From NCBI RefSeq assembly GCF_001427665.1, contig NZ_LMHC01000001.1, positions 436,780 through 500,779 on the forward strand: 64,000 nt of DNA, written 5' to 3'. This DNA is from Caulobacter sp. Root655 (GTDB taxonomy: Bacteria; Pseudomonadota; Alphaproteobacteria; Caulobacterales; Caulobacteraceae). Numbering within the stretch: the stretch's first letter is position 1; each line of letters starts with the position of its first letter. The notes below the pieces were generated by a model. It was not told where the DNA came from, ran no database searches, and saw nothing but the letters and a program-made list of their open reading frames with translations. Shown here one piece after another: positions 16,057 through 26,438 of this stretch. The position numbers and the translations under genes were made by a program.

Positions 16057-16166
16057 ACAAGATCGGGGGATCACCCTTAAATGGCGATACGCCTAGCCCC
16101 CTTTCCTTCTGACGCTCCCCCGCTACAGTCTGCGCAAAACAAGTGTTTGACGCAGGAAGGAACGCC

Positions 16167-17315
16167 ATGGCCCTGGACCTCGAGACCCGCGATCAGCTGA
16201 TCGACACGGTCCGCCGTTTCGTGACCGAGCGGCTGCGTCCGATCGAGGCCAAGGTGGCCGAGGACGACGCGGTGCCGGCCGAGGTCATCGAGGAGATGAA
16301 GGGCCTGGGCCTGTTTGGCCTGTCCATCCCCGAGGACTTCGGCGGCCTGGGCCTGAACATGGAGGAGGAATGCCTGGTCGGCATCGAGGTGGGCCGCGCC
16401 TCGCCGGCCTTCCGCTCGGTGTTCGGCACCAATGTCGGCATCGGCAGCCAGGGGCTGGTGATGTTCGGCACGGACGCGCAGAAGGCCAAGTGGCTGCCGG
16501 GCATAGCCTCGGGCCAGATCATCACCTCGTTCGCCCTGACGGAGGCCGAGGCCGGCTCCGACAGCGCCGCCGTCCAGACCCGCGCCGTCCGCGACGGCGA
16601 CGACTATGTGCTGAACGGCTCCAAGCGCTACATCACCAACGCCGGCAAGGCCTCGCTGTTCACGGTGATGGCGCGGACCAATCCCGACGCCAAGGGCGGT
16701 TCGGGCGTCTCGGCCTTCCTGGTGCCGCGCGACCTGCCCGGCCTGTCTGTCAGCAAGCCCGAGAAGAAGATGGGCCAGCAGGGGGCCCACATCCACGACG
16801 TCACCTTCGACAATGTCCGCGTGCCGGCCTGGAACCGGCTGGGCGAGGAGGGCGAGGGCTTCCGGGTGGCGATGCAGGTGCTCGACCGCGGGCGGCTGCA
16901 CATCGCCGGGGTCTGCGTCGGCGTGGCCGAGCGGCTGCTGGTCGACTGCGTGGCCTATGCCAGCGAGCGCAAGCAGTTCGGCCAGCCGATCGCCAGCTTC
17001 CAGTTGATCCAGGCGATGATCGCCGACAGCAAGACCGAAGCTTTGGCGGCCCGAGCTCTTGTTCTTGAAACAGCCCGCAAGCGCGACGCCGGCGAGAACG
17101 TCACCCTCGAGGCCGCCGCCGCCAAGCTGTTCGCCTCGGAGATGGTCGGCCGGGTCGCCGACCGGGCGGTGCAGATCTTCGGCGGGGCCGGCTATGTCGC
17201 CGACTACGGCATCGAGCGCCTGTACCGCGACGTGCGGATCTTCCGCATCTACGAGGGCACCAGCCAGATCCAGCAGCTGGTCATCGCGCGGGAGACGTTG
17301 AAGCGCGGGGGGTAG
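16167..17315 (+). CDS. Acyl-CoA dehydrogenase
   Basis: A 382-residue flavoenzyme that oxidises acyl-CoA to 2-enoyl-CoA and passes electrons to ETF. Family signatures are visible: FALTEAEAGSDSAAVQT (FAD/substrate loop), GSKRYITNAGKASLFTV, DRGRLHIAGVCVGVAERLL, the C-terminal QIFGGAGYVADYGIERLYRD, and RIYEGTSQIQQLVIAR, whose Glu is the catalytic base position of short-chain and related dehydrogenases. The ATG at 16167 has AGGAAGG upstream. No electron-transfer or thiolase genes are adjacent, so the physiological substrate is open. Confidence 0.93.
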   Translation: MALDLETRDQLIDTVRRFVTERLRPIEAKVAEDDAVPAEVIEEMKGLGLFGLSIPEDFGGLGLNMEEECLVGIEVGRASPAFRSVFGTNVGIGSQGLVMFGTDAQKAKWLPGIASGQIITSFALTEAEAGSDSAAVQTRAVRDGDDYVLNGSKRYITNAGKASLFTVMARTNPDAKGGSGVSAFLVPRDLPGLSVSKPEKKMGQQGAHIHDVTFDNVRVPAWNRLGEEGEGFRVAMQVLDRGRLHIAGVCVGVAERLLVDCVAYASERKQFGQPIASFQLIQAMIADSKTEALAARALVLETARKRDAGENVTLEAAAAKLFASEMVGRVADRAVQIFGGAGYVADYGIERLYRDVRIFRIYEGTSQIQQLVIARETLKRGG

Positions 17316-17328
17316 GGGATTTGCCGCC

Positions 17329-17354
17329 GGGGACAGGCACGTGTGCCTGTCCCC
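17329..17354. repeat. Near-perfect palindrome, GGGGACA family
   Basis: Arms GGGGACAGGCAC and GTGCCTGTCCCC flank a GT centre. It begins 14 bases past the acyl-CoA dehydrogenase stop. It shares ends with the palindromes at 9761-9788 and 8625-8822. Confidence 0.8.
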
Positions 17355-17390
17355 ATCCGGCGCAGGATTTCAAGATTTGCCCAAAACGCA

Positions 17391-17463
17391 AAACACCTCC
17401 GCTGGCTCTGCGCGGAGCGTCCCCTGTAAGGACGCTCCGGCCGAGCCAGCGGAGGCGTGTTTA
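17391..17463. terminator. Long bidirectional hairpin, probable terminator
   Basis: A 73-base imperfect hairpin. The outer arms AAACACCTCCGCTGGCTC and GAGCCAGCGGAGGCGTGTTT pair, then the inner arms GGAGCGTCC and GGACGCTCC, around a CCTGTAA loop. A-rich and T-rich flanks (GCAAAACAC; GTGTTTAG) are present on both sides. It separates the plus-strand dehydrogenase from the convergent small secreted-protein gene. Confidence 0.7.
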
Positions 17464-17500
17464 GATCCCCTCAGGAAAGCCTGGGGCGGGAGCTTTAGGC

Positions 17501-17812
17501 TTACGCGCCGCCCGGGAAGCGGAACGGGACCTTCACGGTGCCGGTCTTGGCGCCCATCGGCAGCTTTTCAGCGATGCACATGGCGGCCTTGTCGAAGCCC
17601 TTGCCCGCGGCGCTGTTGTCCACGACCTTGCAGGCCGAGAGCTTGCCGGCGTCGGCGGTGCATTCCAGCATCACCTGGGCGGCGTCGCGGGTGTTGGCGA
17701 ATTGTTGCAGGCAACGGCCCATCTGGTCTTCAAAGCCACCGGCGGCCGAAGCCGCTTGAGCCACGAACAAGCTGCCAGCGATTCCCGCGGCAATAGCGAT
17801 CGGATATTTCAT
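17501..17812 (-). CDS. Small secreted four-cysteine protein
   Basis: A 103-residue precursor with a Sec signal peptide (MKYPIAIAAGIAGSLFVAQAASA). The mature part has four cysteines (C34, C51, C61, C79), suggesting two disulfides in the periplasm, and the pattern GRCLQQFAN, VMLECTADAG, LSACKVVDN, AMCIAEKLP. The C-terminus GTVKVPFRFPGG resembles energy-transducer (TonB-like) or similar periplasmic domains, but I cannot place it. No operon partner is evident. Confidence 0.65.
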   Translation of the reverse strand: MKYPIAIAAGIAGSLFVAQAASAAGGFEDQMGRCLQQFANTRDAAQVMLECTADAGKLSACKVVDNSAAGKGFDKAAMCIAEKLPMGAKTGTVKVPFRFPGGA

Positions 17813-18178
17813 CCCGCTGCTCCTAATAGTGTTGTCACGCCCTTCGGACGGTCGCGCCGTCTGGACGCCTGAGCTTTTTTGCAGGTGCGAGTTAAAATAT
17901 CCTGAGTCATCGAAAGAATATGCATTTTTACTTATTGGTAACCACGCATACTTGGTCGGGACTTAAGTTTCACCTGAAACTAGACTCTAGAGATACGCGG
18001 GCGCGGGCCCGAGAATCCCTTTGGAACCAACGCCATGATCCGGCGTTCGCGGGGTGCGACACCCCCTGCGGCCAAGCGCCCTTAACCAAAGTCAGGAACT
18101 GTTAGGATTATACCGTGATGATCCCCCTCGAAGTTGGCGATCCGTGCGCACGGCCCGCCGCAAGAGGGGACATATCCG
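17813..18178. promoter_or_regulatory. Intergenic promoter region ahead of the che operon
   Basis: This 366-bp, comparatively AT-rich gap holds no convincing gene. It should contain the promoter of the small secreted-protein gene (minus strand) and that of mcpA. Near mcpA there is TTAACCA (18082-18088), a CtrA-type half site, followed at 18108-18113 by TTATAC as a possible -10. A second TTAA-like element would be needed for a full CtrA box and is not clear. The stretch GTTTCACCTGAAAC at about 17968-17981 is a short palindrome. Confidence 0.4.
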
Positions 18179-20152
18179 ATGAAGCGCTTCCGGCTCGTCG
18201 ATCTTCCATTGATCATCAAAATCGGCTTCGCGCCGGCGTTCGCGCTTCTGATGCTGGCCCTGATGGCCGGTGGGGCGATCATCGTCCAGAAGAGCCAGTC
18301 GGCCGCGCTCAAGCAGGTGGTCGAACAGGACATGCGCATCAACAGCGATATTCAGTCGCTGTCGCGCCGCATCACCAAGGCGCACGGCGCGCTCTATCAG
18401 ATCCTGGCCTCCAAGGCCGATCCGATGGCGCCCGCGGCCGGGCCGCGCATCACCCAGCTGCTCGCCGAGTTCGACGCCCTGGGCAAGGAAACCAAGGGCC
18501 TCTCGGCTCGCCTGCCCGCCTCTGAACGCCCCAAGATCGCCTCGCTGGTCAAGTCGCTCGACGAATGCCGCAGCGCCATCGACACGGTCAGCGGCATGAT
18601 CGACGTCGACATCGGCATGGCCAACAGCTTCGCCGGCAGCTTCGAAGACACCTATGTCAAGATGGCCGCCCAACTTCAGACGGTCGTCGATGACGCCGCG
18701 GGCCGCGCCACCAAGCAGGCCGCCAAGCGTCAGGCCGAAGCCGCCGCCGCGATGAGCGCGACGATCGTCATGTCGCTGATCACGCTCTGCGCGGTCGCCG
18801 GCCTGGCCTTCATGACCGTGATGACCACCCGCAAGTCGATCGGCGACATCGCCGGGGCCACCGAGAAGCTATCGCAGGGCGACAACGGCATCGACCTGGA
18901 AAAGCTGACCCGGGGCGACGAGCTGGGCGCGATCGTCCGCTCGCTGAAGGTGTTCCGCGACAACCAGCTGCACCTTGAGCAACTACGCGCCGAGCAGGAG
19001 AAATCCGCCGCCCTGACCGCCGACGAGCGTCGCGCCAAGGAGGAGGCCGCCGCCACCGCCGCCCGCGAGAACGCCCTGGTGGTGTCGTCGCTGGCCGATG
19101 CGCTGGAGCACCTGGCCAAGGGCGACCTGACCTTCCGCGTCCAGGCCGACTTCCCCGGCGAGTACCGCAAGCTGAAGGACGATTTCAACGCCGCCATCAC
19201 CCAACTGCAGGAAACCATCAAGGTCATCGCGGCCTCGACGGATGGCCTGCGCACCGGCGCCGACGAAATCGCCCACGCCTCGGACGACCTGTCGCGCCGC
19301 ACCGAGCAACAGGCCGCCTCGCTGGAAGAGACCGCCGCCGCCCTGGACGAATTGACCGCCACCGTCCGCCGGACGGCCAGCGGCGCCAAGCAGGCCTCGG
19401 AAGTGGTTTCCAGCACCCGCGGCGAGGCCACCCATTCGGGCCAGGTCGTGCACGAGGCCGTGTCGGCCATGGGCGCGATCGAAGACTCGTCCAAGAAGAT
19501 CAACCAGATCATCGGCGTCATCGACGAGATCGCCTTCCAGACCAACCTGCTGGCCCTCAACGCCGGCGTCGAAGCGGCGCGCGCCGGTGACGCCGGCCGT
19601 GGCTTCGCGGTCGTCGCCCAGGAAGTGCGGGCCCTGGCCCAGCGCTCGGCCGAAGCGGCCAAGGAGATCAAGACCCTGATCTCGTCCTCGACCCAGCAGG
19701 TCAGCCAGGGCGTCAGCCTGGTCGGCCAGACCGGCGAGGCCCTGCAGCGGATCGTCACCAAGGTCGGCGAGATCGACGCCCTGGTCACCGAGATCGCCGC
19801 CTCGGCCGCCGAACAGGCGACCGGCCTCAACGAGGTCAACACCGCCGTCAACCAGATGGACCAGGTGACTCAGCAAAATGCGGCGATGGTCGAGCAGTCG
19901 ACCGCCGCCACCCACTCGCTGAAGGGCGAAACCGGTGAGCTGGTGCGCCTGATCGGTCGCTTCCGGGTGGGCGACGGCCGCCAGCAGACGGCGTCCTACG
20001 AGCGTCCGCAGATGGCCGACCCCGCCTACCACGCACCGGCCCACAATCCCGTGGCCGAGCAGCGCGCCCGCCTCAACACCTTCGCCCGACCCGGTCGTGG
20101 CGGAGCCGCCACCGCCGCAGCCCCGGCCAGCGACGGTTGGGAGGAGTTCTGA
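18179..20152 (+). CDS. mcpA: Methyl-accepting chemotaxis protein (McpA type)
   Basis: A 657-residue chemoreceptor that opens the che operon. TM1 spans about residues 11-37, a periplasmic helical sensor domain about 38-190, TM2 about 191-216 and then HAMP. The cytoplasmic hairpin carries IDEIAFQTNLLALNAGVE and ARAGDAGRGFAVVAQEVRAL, the CheA/CheW contact tip, flanked by methylation helices (EQQAASLEETAAALDEL). It ends in SDGWEEF, a C-terminal CheR/CheB tether of the WEEF type, which I recall for C. crescentus McpA. The ATG at 18179 is preceded by GAGGGG. The stop overlaps the next start (TGATG). Confidence 0.93.
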   Translation: MKRFRLVDLPLIIKIGFAPAFALLMLALMAGGAIIVQKSQSAALKQVVEQDMRINSDIQSLSRRITKAHGALYQILASKADPMAPAAGPRITQLLAEFDALGKETKGLSARLPASERPKIASLVKSLDECRSAIDTVSGMIDVDIGMANSFAGSFEDTYVKMAAQLQTVVDDAAGRATKQAAKRQAEAAAAMSATIVMSLITLCAVAGLAFMTVMTTRKSIGDIAGATEKLSQGDNGIDLEKLTRGDELGAIVRSLKVFRDNQLHLEQLRAEQEKSAALTADERRAKEEAAATAARENALVVSSLADALEHLAKGDLTFRVQADFPGEYRKLKDDFNAAITQLQETIKVIAASTDGLRTGADEIAHASDDLSRRTEQQAASLEETAAALDELTATVRRTASGAKQASEVVSSTRGEATHSGQVVHEAVSAMGAIEDSSKKINQIIGVIDEIAFQTNLLALNAGVEAARAGDAGRGFAVVAQEVRALAQRSAEAAKEIKTLISSSTQQVSQGVSLVGQTGEALQRIVTKVGEIDALVTEIAASAAEQATGLNEVNTAVNQMDQVTQQNAAMVEQSTAATHSLKGETGELVRLIGRFRVGDGRQQTASYERPQMADPAYHAPAHNPVAEQRARLNTFARPGRGGAATAAAPASDGWEEF

Positions 20153-20439
20153 TGACGACAGCGATCGCCTTGCCCGAAACCCTTGATCTCAAGGCTTCGG
20201 GTCCTCTCAAGCAGGCGTTCGTCGAGCGTCGGGGTCAGGACATCGAAGTCCATGCCGACCAGGTTCGCCGGCTCGGCGGCCTGTGCCTGCAGGTCTTGCT
20301 CGCGGCCCGCAAGGCCTGGGCGGAAGACGGCAAGCCCTTTTCGATCACGGCCCCTTCCGAGGCCTTTGTTGAAACCACCCGTCTGTTCGGCGCCGAAGGG
20401 GCGCTGTTCCCGGCGGATTACCAAGGAGCTGCATCGTGA
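20152..20439 (+). CDS. cheX: STAS-domain protein of the che operon (Caulobacter CheX)
   Basis: A 95-residue single STAS domain: LDLKASGPLKQAFVERRG, then the helix-strand DQVRRLGGLCLQVLLAARKA and FSITAPSEAFVETTRLFG. STAS domains bind partner proteins or nucleotides and are often switched by phosphorylation of a Ser/Thr at the start of a helix; here that position is not an obvious Ser. In Caulobacter this second gene of the cluster is called cheX, though it is unrelated to the CheX phosphatase of spirochetes. It overlaps mcpA by one base and cheYI by four (GTGA). Confidence 0.8.
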   Translation: MTTAIALPETLDLKASGPLKQAFVERRGQDIEVHADQVRRLGGLCLQVLLAARKAWAEDGKPFSITAPSEAFVETTRLFGAEGALFPADYQGAAS

Positions 20440-20801
20440 CGCGTACTGTCCTCACGGTCGATGACTCACGCACGATGCGGGACATGCTGCGCATGGCTCT
20501 CTCCGGCGCCGGGTTCAATGTCGTCGAAGCCGTCGACGGCGAACACGGGCTGGAGGTTCTCTCCGCCCACCGCCCCGACGTGATCATCACCGACATCAAC
20601 ATGCCCAAGCTGGACGGCTTCGGCTTCATCGAGGCGGTGCGGGTCGACGACGACTATCGCGCCATCCCGATCCTGGTGCTGACCACCGAAAGCGATCCCA
20701 GCAAGAAGCAGCGAGCCCGTGAAGCCGGCGCCACCGGCTGGATCGTCAAGCCGTTCAACCCCGAGAAGCTGGTCGAAGCCATCCGCCGCGTCGCGGCCTG
20801 A
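20436..20801 (+). CDS. cheYI: CheY response regulator, first copy
   Basis: A 121-residue single receiver domain starting at GTG 20436. All active-site residues are present: D9/D10 (VDDS), phospho-acceptor D53 (IITDINMP), T83/T84 (VLTTE) and K105 (IVKPF). It overlaps cheX by four bases and is followed 41 bases later by cheA. As the first receiver after the receptor it probably competes with the other CheY proteins for phosphate from CheA, or binds the flagellar switch. Confidence 0.93.
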   Translation: MTRTVLTVDDSRTMRDMLRMALSGAGFNVVEAVDGEHGLEVLSAHRPDVIITDINMPKLDGFGFIEAVRVDDDYRAIPILVLTTESDPSKKQRAREAGATGWIVKPFNPEKLVEAIRRVAA

Positions 20802-20842
20802 TCGACCGCTAACCACCAGGGCGCTTTGTAGGAAGTCGGGGA

Positions 20843-23095
20843 ATGGACGAGCTAGAGGCCATCAAGGTCACCTTCTTTCAGGAATGCGAGGAACTCCTCG
20901 CCGATCTTGAAGGCGGGCTCTTGGCCATGCAGGACGGCAACGACGATGGCGACACCGTCAACGCCGTGTTCCGCGCCGTGCACTCGATCAAGGGCGGGGC
21001 GGGGGCGTTCGGCCTCGAGCCGCTGGTGCGTTTCGCCCACGTGTTCGAGACGCTGCTCGACGCGCTGCGTTCGAACGAGATTCCCGGCACCGCCGACCTG
21101 ACCGCCGTCCTGCTGCGCGCTTCGGACGTGCTGGCCGACCATGTCAGCGCCGCCCGCGGCCTGGGCATGGTGGACATGGACGCCTCGGCCGCCATGGCCG
21201 CCGAGTTGAAGGCCTGGACCGATCCCAGCGCCGCCGCCGTCGCCGCCGCGCCGGTGGAGGACGCGCCCGAATTCGAGGGCTTCACCCCGATCGTCATCAG
21301 TGGTGACGACGGCATGGACGACGACGACCTGGGCTTCGACTTCCAGCCGATGACCATCAGCCTGGACGCGCAAGCCGCCGACGTGGCCGTGCTCGACAAC
21401 GTCTGGACGGTTTCGATCCGTCCGAAGTCGGACCTCTATCGCAAGGCCAACGAGACCGGCCTGCTGCTGCGCGAGCTCGCGCGTCTCGGCCCGATCCAGG
21501 CGACCCTGGACGACAGCGCCCTGCCGACCCTGGAATTCCTCGACGCCGAAGCCGCCTATGTCACCTGGAGCGTTCGGCTCGAGACCGAGCAGGGCGAAGA
21601 GGCCATCCGCGAGGTCTTCGAATTCGTCGACGGCGACTGCGAGCTGGAAATCACCCGCGGCGAGGCGCCCGTCGCCGACGTGCTGGCCAGCCTGATGGAA
21701 GTCGCCCTCCCCGAACCCGCCGCGCCTGTTGAAGCGCCGATCGCCGTCGCGCCGGTGGCTGAAGTCGCGCCGCCCGCGCCGGTCGCCGTCTCGGCTCCGG
21801 TTCCCGCGACGCCGCCGGTGGCCGCCAACGCCCCGGCCGCGGCCCCCGCCGCGAAGCCGGCTCAGATCGAAGTGCCCGGTCCCGGCCAGTCGGTGATCCG
21901 CGTCGACCCCGAGCGCATCGACCGCCTGATCGACCTGGTCGGCGAGTTGGTCATCAACCAGGCCATGCTGGCCCAACGGGTCGGCGAGTACGGCATCGCC
22001 CCGTCCTCGAACCTGGCCATGGGTCTGGATGAGCTGGAACAGCTGACCCGCGAGATCCAGGACAGCGTCATGGCCATCCGCGCCCAGCCGGTGAAGTCGG
22101 TGTTCCAGCGCATGCCGCGCCTGGTCCGCGAAGTCGCCAACATGACGGGCAAGCAGGCCCGCCTGGTGATGGACGGCGAGAACACCGAGGTCGACAAGAC
22201 GGTCATCGAGCGTCTGGCCGATCCCATTACCCACATGCTGCGCAACGCCATCGACCACGGGCTGGAAAGCCCCGAGGAGCGCAAGGCGGCCGGCAAGAAT
22301 CCCGAAGGCGTGGTGCGCCTGGCGGCCCTGCACCGCAGTGGCCGGATCGTCATCGAGGTCCAGGACGACGGCCGCGGCATCAACCGCGAGCGGGTGCTGT
22401 CGATCGCCGTCAAGAAGGGCCTGATCTCGCCGGACCTCACCCTGACCGACGAGGAGATCGACAACCTGATCTTCCTCCCGGGCTTCTCGACCGCCGACAA
22501 GATCTCGGACGTCTCGGGGCGCGGCGTCGGCATGGACGTGGTCAAGCGCAGCGTCCAGGCGCTGGGCGGCCGCATCTCGATCGCCTCGCGCCCGGGCCTG
22601 GGCTCGACCTTCACCCTCAGCCTGCCCCTGACCCTGGCCGTCCTCGACGGCATGGTGGTCGACGTGGCCGGCGAGACCCTGGTCATTCCGCTGGCCTGCA
22701 TCGTCGAGAGCCTGCGGCCCAAGGCCGAGGAAATCCGGCCCCTGGGCCCGACCGGTTCGGTGCTGGCGGTGCGCGACAGCTTCGTGCCGCTGATCGACGT
22801 GGGTCTGACCCTGAACTACCGCAGCAAGTCGCCGCCGCCGACCGAGGGCGTGGTGCTGCTGGTCGAGGGCGAGGACGGCTCGCGCGCCGCCCTGGTGGCC
22901 GACGCCATCCACGGTCAGCGCCAGGTGGTCATCAAGTCGCTGGAGCAGAACTACCAGCAGGTCGAGGGCGTCGCCGCCGCGACGATCCTGGGCGACGGCC
23001 GCGTGGCCCTGATCCTCGACGTCGACGCCGTGATCAACCTGCGCCGACGCGGCCCGCCGTCGCCGTCCGACCCCACCCTCATCGCCGCGGAATAG
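20843..23095 (+). CDS. cheA: Chemotaxis histidine kinase CheA
   Basis: A 750-residue kinase. The HPt domain (1-105) has the phosphorylated histidine H47 in [14 protein letters not shown] variable middle part (about 185-280) may be the CheY/CheB-binding P2, followed by an Ala/Pro-rich linker (290-340). The dimerisation helices start near [19 protein letters not shown], the kinase domain has the N box [24 protein letters not shown] and [16 protein letters not shown], and the C-terminal CheW-like P5 domain starts around [13 protein letters not shown]. It autophosphorylates under receptor control and donates phosphate to CheY and CheB. Confidence 0.95.
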   Translation: MDELEAIKVTFFQECEELLADLEGGLLAMQDGNDDGDTVNAVFRAVHSIKGGAGAFGLEPLVRFAHVFETLLDALRSNEIPGTADLTAVLLRASDVLADHVSAARGLGMVDMDASAAMAAELKAWTDPSAAAVAAAPVEDAPEFEGFTPIVISGDDGMDDDDLGFDFQPMTISLDAQAADVAVLDNVWTVSIRPKSDLYRKANETGLLLRELARLGPIQATLDDSALPTLEFLDAEAAYVTWSVRLETEQGEEAIREVFEFVDGDCELEITRGEAPVADVLASLMEVALPEPAAPVEAPIAVAPVAEVAPPAPVAVSAPVPATPPVAANAPAAAPAAKPAQIEVPGPGQSVIRVDPERIDRLIDLVGELVINQAMLAQRVGEYGIAPSSNLAMGLDELEQLTREIQDSVMAIRAQPVKSVFQRMPRLVREVANMTGKQARLVMDGENTEVDKTVIERLADPITHMLRNAIDHGLESPEERKAAGKNPEGVVRLAALHRSGRIVIEVQDDGRGINRERVLSIAVKKGLISPDLTLTDEEIDNLIFLPGFSTADKISDVSGRGVGMDVVKRSVQALGGRISIASRPGLGSTFTLSLPLTLAVLDGMVVDVAGETLVIPLACIVESLRPKAEEIRPLGPTGSVLAVRDSFVPLIDVGLTLNYRSKSPPPTEGVVLLVEGEDGSRAALVADAIHGQRQVVIKSLEQNYQQVEGVAAATILGDGRVALILDVDAVINLRRRGPPSPSDPTLIAAE

Positions 23096-23099
23096 CCCG

Positions 23100-23567
23100 A
23101 TGACCGAACCCCACTCCAACTCCAGCGCCGAGACCCGCGAACTGATCTCGTTCCGCGTGGGCGAGCAGGAATACTGCGTGGACATCATGGCCGTGCGCGA
23201 GATCCGCGGCTGGAGCCCGGCGACCACCTTGCCGCAGTCGCCCGCCTACATGCGCGGCGTCATCAACCTGCGCGGCGCGGTGCTGCCGATCATGGACCTG
23301 GCCTGCCGCATCGGCATGCCGACCACCGAGCCCAGCGTGCGCAGCGTATTCATCGTCGTGCAGGCCGGCGACCGGACGGTGGGCCTGCTGGTCGACGCGG
23401 TGTCCGACATCCTGTCGATCACCGACGACCTCTGCCAGCCGACGCCCGACATCGCCTGCGAAAACGTCCGACATTTCGTGCGCAACATCATTTCCCTGGA
23501 AGGCCGGATGATCAGCGAAATCTCGCTGGACCGCCTGCTTCCCGAACGCGAGGCCCTGGCCGCCTAG
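23100..23567 (+). CDS. cheW: Chemotaxis coupling protein CheW
   Basis: A 155-residue protein consisting of one CheW domain. It begins [19 protein letters not shown] and contains the conserved [18 protein letters not shown] loop used to dock on receptor tips and the CheA P5 domain. Start is four bases after the cheA stop, and the stop abuts the cheR ATG, in line with a single translated array. No odd features. Confidence 0.95.
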   Translation: MTEPHSNSSAETRELISFRVGEQEYCVDIMAVREIRGWSPATTLPQSPAYMRGVINLRGAVLPIMDLACRIGMPTTEPSVRSVFIVVQAGDRTVGLLVDAVSDILSITDDLCQPTPDIACENVRHFVRNIISLEGRMISEISLDRLLPEREALAA

Positions 23568-24449
23568 ATGACCACGTCCTCAAGCTCCTTCACCGATCGC
23601 CGCGAGGCCCTCGTCGACGGCGAGTTCGCCTTCACGAGCGCCGACTTCAAGCGGATCGCGGCCCTGCTGTACGATCAGGCCGGCATCAGCCTGCCCGACA
23701 GCAAGGCGACGCTGGTCTATTCGCGCCTGGCCAAGCGCCTGCGCACCCTGGGTCTGAAGACCTTCAGCGAGTACTGCGCGTTCGTGGCCCAGGACGGCAA
23801 TGTCGACGAGCAGCAGAACATGCTGCGGGCCCTGACCACCAACGTCACCCGCTTCTTCCGCGAGCCGCACCACTTCGACGACCTGCGCGCCAACATCCTG
23901 GAGCCGATGGCCGACAAGGTCCGGGCCGGGGGCCGCCTGCGCCTGTGGTCGGCGGCCTGCTCGTCGGGTCAGGAGCCCTATTCGATGGCCTTCACGGTGC
24001 TGTCGGTGTGGCCCAACGCGGCCGACCTCGACATCCGCATCCTGGGCACCGACATCGACACCAACGTGCTGGCGACCGGCCGGGCGGCGGTCTATGAGGA
24101 GCAACTCCTCGAAGGCATTCCCGCCAACATGCGCAATCAGTACTTCGAGCGCGACGCCAGCGACCGCCGCAGCTTCCGCGTCTGTGAAGCCGCCCGTCAG
24201 ATGGTCGCGTTCCGCGAGCTGAACCTCAACGGCCCCAGCTGGCCGATGAAGGGTCCGTTCGACGCCATCTTCTGCCGCAACGTGGTGATCTATTTCGACG
24301 AACCCACCCAGGAGCGGGTCTGGCAGCGCTTCGCGCCGCTGGTCGCCCCGGGCGGCAAGCTCTATGTCGGCCATTCCGAGCGCGTCGGCGCTTCGGTCAC
24401 GGCCTTTGAAAGCGCCGGCTTGACCGCCTATCGCAAGGCGGGGCGCTGA
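23568..24449 (+). CDS. cheR: Chemotaxis protein methyltransferase CheR
   Basis: A 293-residue SAM-dependent glutamate methyltransferase acting on receptor methylation helices. The N-terminal helical domain ([20 protein letters not shown]) is followed by the Rossmann-type catalytic domain with [18 protein letters not shown] (SAM loop), [13 protein letters not shown] and [29 protein letters not shown] matches the CheR family loop. It should act on McpA, whose C-terminal WEEF is a fitting tether. It overlaps cheB by one base. Confidence 0.95.
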   Translation: MTTSSSSFTDRREALVDGEFAFTSADFKRIAALLYDQAGISLPDSKATLVYSRLAKRLRTLGLKTFSEYCAFVAQDGNVDEQQNMLRALTTNVTRFFREPHHFDDLRANILEPMADKVRAGGRLRLWSAACSSGQEPYSMAFTVLSVWPNAADLDIRILGTDIDTNVLATGRAAVYEEQLLEGIPANMRNQYFERDASDRRSFRVCEAARQMVAFRELNLNGPSWPMKGPFDAIFCRNVVIYFDEPTQERVWQRFAPLVAPGGKLYVGHSERVGASVTAFESAGLTAYRKAGR

Positions 24450-25474
24450 TGGCCAAGATACGTGTTCTCGTCGTCGACGACTCCGCCACCATGCGGGGCC
24501 TGATCACGGCCGCCCTCAATCGCGACCCGGACATCGAGGTGGTCGGCGCCGCCGGCGACCCGTTCGAGGCCCGCGGCATGATCAAGGCCCTCAATCCCGA
24601 CGTCGTCACCCTCGACATCGAGATGCCGAACATGAACGGCATCGAGTTTCTCGAGAAGATCATGCGCCTGCGGCCGATGCCGGTGGTCATGGTCTCCAGT
24701 CTGACCCAGGCCGGGGCCGAGATGACCCTGCGGGCCCTGGAACTGGGCGCGGTCGACTGTGTGGCCAAGCCGACGATCGCCACCAACACCGCCGACACCC
24801 TCAACGAGGTGGCGGTCAAGGTGAAGGCCGCGGCCCGCGCCTCGGTCCGCACCAAGGCCGACGGCGCGCCGGCCGTGCGCCGCAAGGACTACATGCCCTC
24901 GGGCGACATCGTGGCGATCGGCTCGTCGACCGGCGGGGTGGAAGCCCTGCTGTCGATCCTGAGCCAGTTCACCGAGACCTGCCCGCCGACGGTGATCACC
25001 CAGCACATGCCGGCCACCTTCACGGCCAGCTTCGCCGCCCGGCTCGACCGGGCCAGCGGCGCCAAGGTGCAGGAAGCCGTCGACGGCGCCCTGCTGGAGC
25101 CCGGCAAGGTCTATGTCGCTCCGGGCGGCGCCACCCATCTGGAAATCGTCCGCTCGGCCGGTCTAAGGTGCCGCCTGACCCAGGGCGACCCTGTCAGCGG
25201 TCACCGGCCTTCGGTCGACGTGCTCTTCAACTCGGTGGCCCAGGCCGTCGGCGAGAAGGCGGTCGGCGCGATCCTGACCGGCATGGGCCGCGACGGCGCG
25301 CAGGGCCTTCTGGCCATGCGCAAGGCCGGGGCCCGCACGGTGGGCCAGGACGAGCAGAGTTGCGTCGTCTACGGCATGCCGCGTACGGCCTTTGAACTCG
25401 GCGCGGTGGAGAAGCAGGCTTCCCTGTCCTCCATGGGCCAAACCATTCTCGATCTGGCCTCCGCGAGGCGATGA
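24449..25474 (+). CDS. cheB: Chemotaxis methylesterase CheB
   Basis: A 341-residue two-domain enzyme that removes receptor methyl esters and deamidates glutamines when phosphorylated by CheA. The receiver has D56 (VTLDIEMP) and K107 in VAKPT. The esterase triad is S160 ([10 protein letters not shown]), H186 (ITQHMPATF) and D282 (GMGRDGAQG). The linker between domains (120-150) is basic and Ala-rich. Start overlaps the cheR stop, and the next cheY start follows four bases after its stop. Confidence 0.95.
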   Translation: MAKIRVLVVDDSATMRGLITAALNRDPDIEVVGAAGDPFEARGMIKALNPDVVTLDIEMPNMNGIEFLEKIMRLRPMPVVMVSSLTQAGAEMTLRALELGAVDCVAKPTIATNTADTLNEVAVKVKAAARASVRTKADGAPAVRRKDYMPSGDIVAIGSSTGGVEALLSILSQFTETCPPTVITQHMPATFTASFAARLDRASGAKVQEAVDGALLEPGKVYVAPGGATHLEIVRSAGLRCRLTQGDPVSGHRPSVDVLFNSVAQAVGEKAVGAILTGMGRDGAQGLLAMRKAGARTVGQDEQSCVVYGMPRTAFELGAVEKQASLSSMGQTILDLASARR

Positions 25475-25478
25475 ACCC

Positions 25479-25868
25479 ATGCCCCAAGCAAGCACCATTT
25501 CCGTTCTCGTCGTCGATGACCAGCTGACCATGCGGGCGCTGATCCGCAACGCGTTGCAGCAGATCGGTTTCAAGGACATCCGTGAAGCGCCCGACGGCGA
25601 GGAGGCCCTCAAGAACCTCCTGGCCAAGCCGGCCAACCTGGTCATCTCGGACTTCAACATGCCGAAGATGGACGGCCTGGCCCTGCTGCGCGCCGTGCGT
25701 TCGCATCCGCCGATCCGGCAGACGGCCTTCGTCATGCTGACCGGCCGGGCCGACCGCGAACTCGTGCAGCGCGCCGTGCAGTTCGGCGTCAACAACTACT
25801 GCGTCAAGCCGTTCACGGTCCAAGGCCTGCGGGACAAGATCGAGCAAGTCTTCGGGCAACTGACATGA
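25479..25868 (+). CDS. cheYII: CheY response regulator, second copy
   Basis: A 129-residue single receiver with complete chemistry: D13/D14 (VVDDQ), phospho-acceptor D58 ([12 protein letters not shown]), T88 (MLTGR) and K110 (CVKPF). The ORF is open upstream to 25392 inside cheB, but the ATG at 25479, directly downstream of the cheB stop, begins the domain. Its close fit to the motor-binding CheY consensus makes it the best candidate in the cluster for the flagellar switch ligand, though this cannot be proved from sequence. It overlaps cheD by four bases. Confidence 0.93.
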   Translation: MPQASTISVLVVDDQLTMRALIRNALQQIGFKDIREAPDGEEALKNLLAKPANLVISDFNMPKMDGLALLRAVRSHPPIRQTAFVMLTGRADRELVQRAVQFGVNNYCVKPFTVQGLRDKIEQVFGQLT

Positions 25869-26434
25869 ACCCACGCGACCCTCACGCGGAAGACTCCGGG
25901 CCAGCGGTCAAGATCCACGTCACCCAGGGCGAAAGCCACGTGTCGTCGGACCCCAGCGTGGTGATGACGACGGTCCTGGGGTCGTGCATCGCCGCGTGCC
26001 TGCGCGACCCGACCACGGGCATCGGCGGCATGAACCACTTCCTGCTGCCCGACACCGGCGGCCGCAAGAACAACGACAATGGCGACGCCGTCCGCTACGG
26101 CGCCTACGCCATGGAGCTGCTGATCAACGGCCTGCTGAAGAAGGGCGCCCGGCGCGACCGTCTCGAGGCCAAGATCTTCGGCGGCGGCAAGCTGTTCGAC
26201 GGCCTCTCGGACGTCGGCGCCAGCAACGCCGAGTTCGCCGAACGCTTCCTGCGCGACGAGGGCATCCCGATCGTCTCGTCCAGCACCGGCGGCCTGTCGG
26301 CCCGGCGGGTCGAGTTCTGGCCGGCTTCCGGCCGGGTTCGCCAGCGCCTGGTCGCCGTCGACAACGCCCCGACCGAAGTCCGTCGCCCCGCACCCGCGCC
26401 TGCCCCCAGCGGCGGCGACCTGGAGCTGTTCTGA
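25865..26434 (+). CDS. cheD: Chemoreceptor glutamine deamidase CheD
   Basis: A 189-residue protein with the CheD catalytic triad in the expected order: T35 and C41 ([12 protein letters not shown]) and H58 (GGMNHFLLP). The glycine-rich region [19 protein letters not shown] is also typical. CheD deamidates specific glutamines on receptors and in some species aids CheC. No cheC is present in the operon. The C-terminus is Pro-rich and ends GGDLELF, probably an interaction tail. Confidence 0.93.
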   Translation: MNPRDPHAEDSGPAVKIHVTQGESHVSSDPSVVMTTVLGSCIAACLRDPTTGIGGMNHFLLPDTGGRKNNDNGDAVRYGAYAMELLINGLLKKGARRDRLEAKIFGGGKLFDGLSDVGASNAEFAERFLRDEGIPIVSSSTGGLSARRVEFWPASGRVRQRLVAVDNAPTEVRRPAPAPAPSGGDLELF

Positions 26435-26438
26435 CCTC

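Noticed and set aside
17920..18105. 61-codon ORF in the mcpA upstream region
   Set aside because: No ribosome-binding site, irregular composition, and it lies in a promoter gap.
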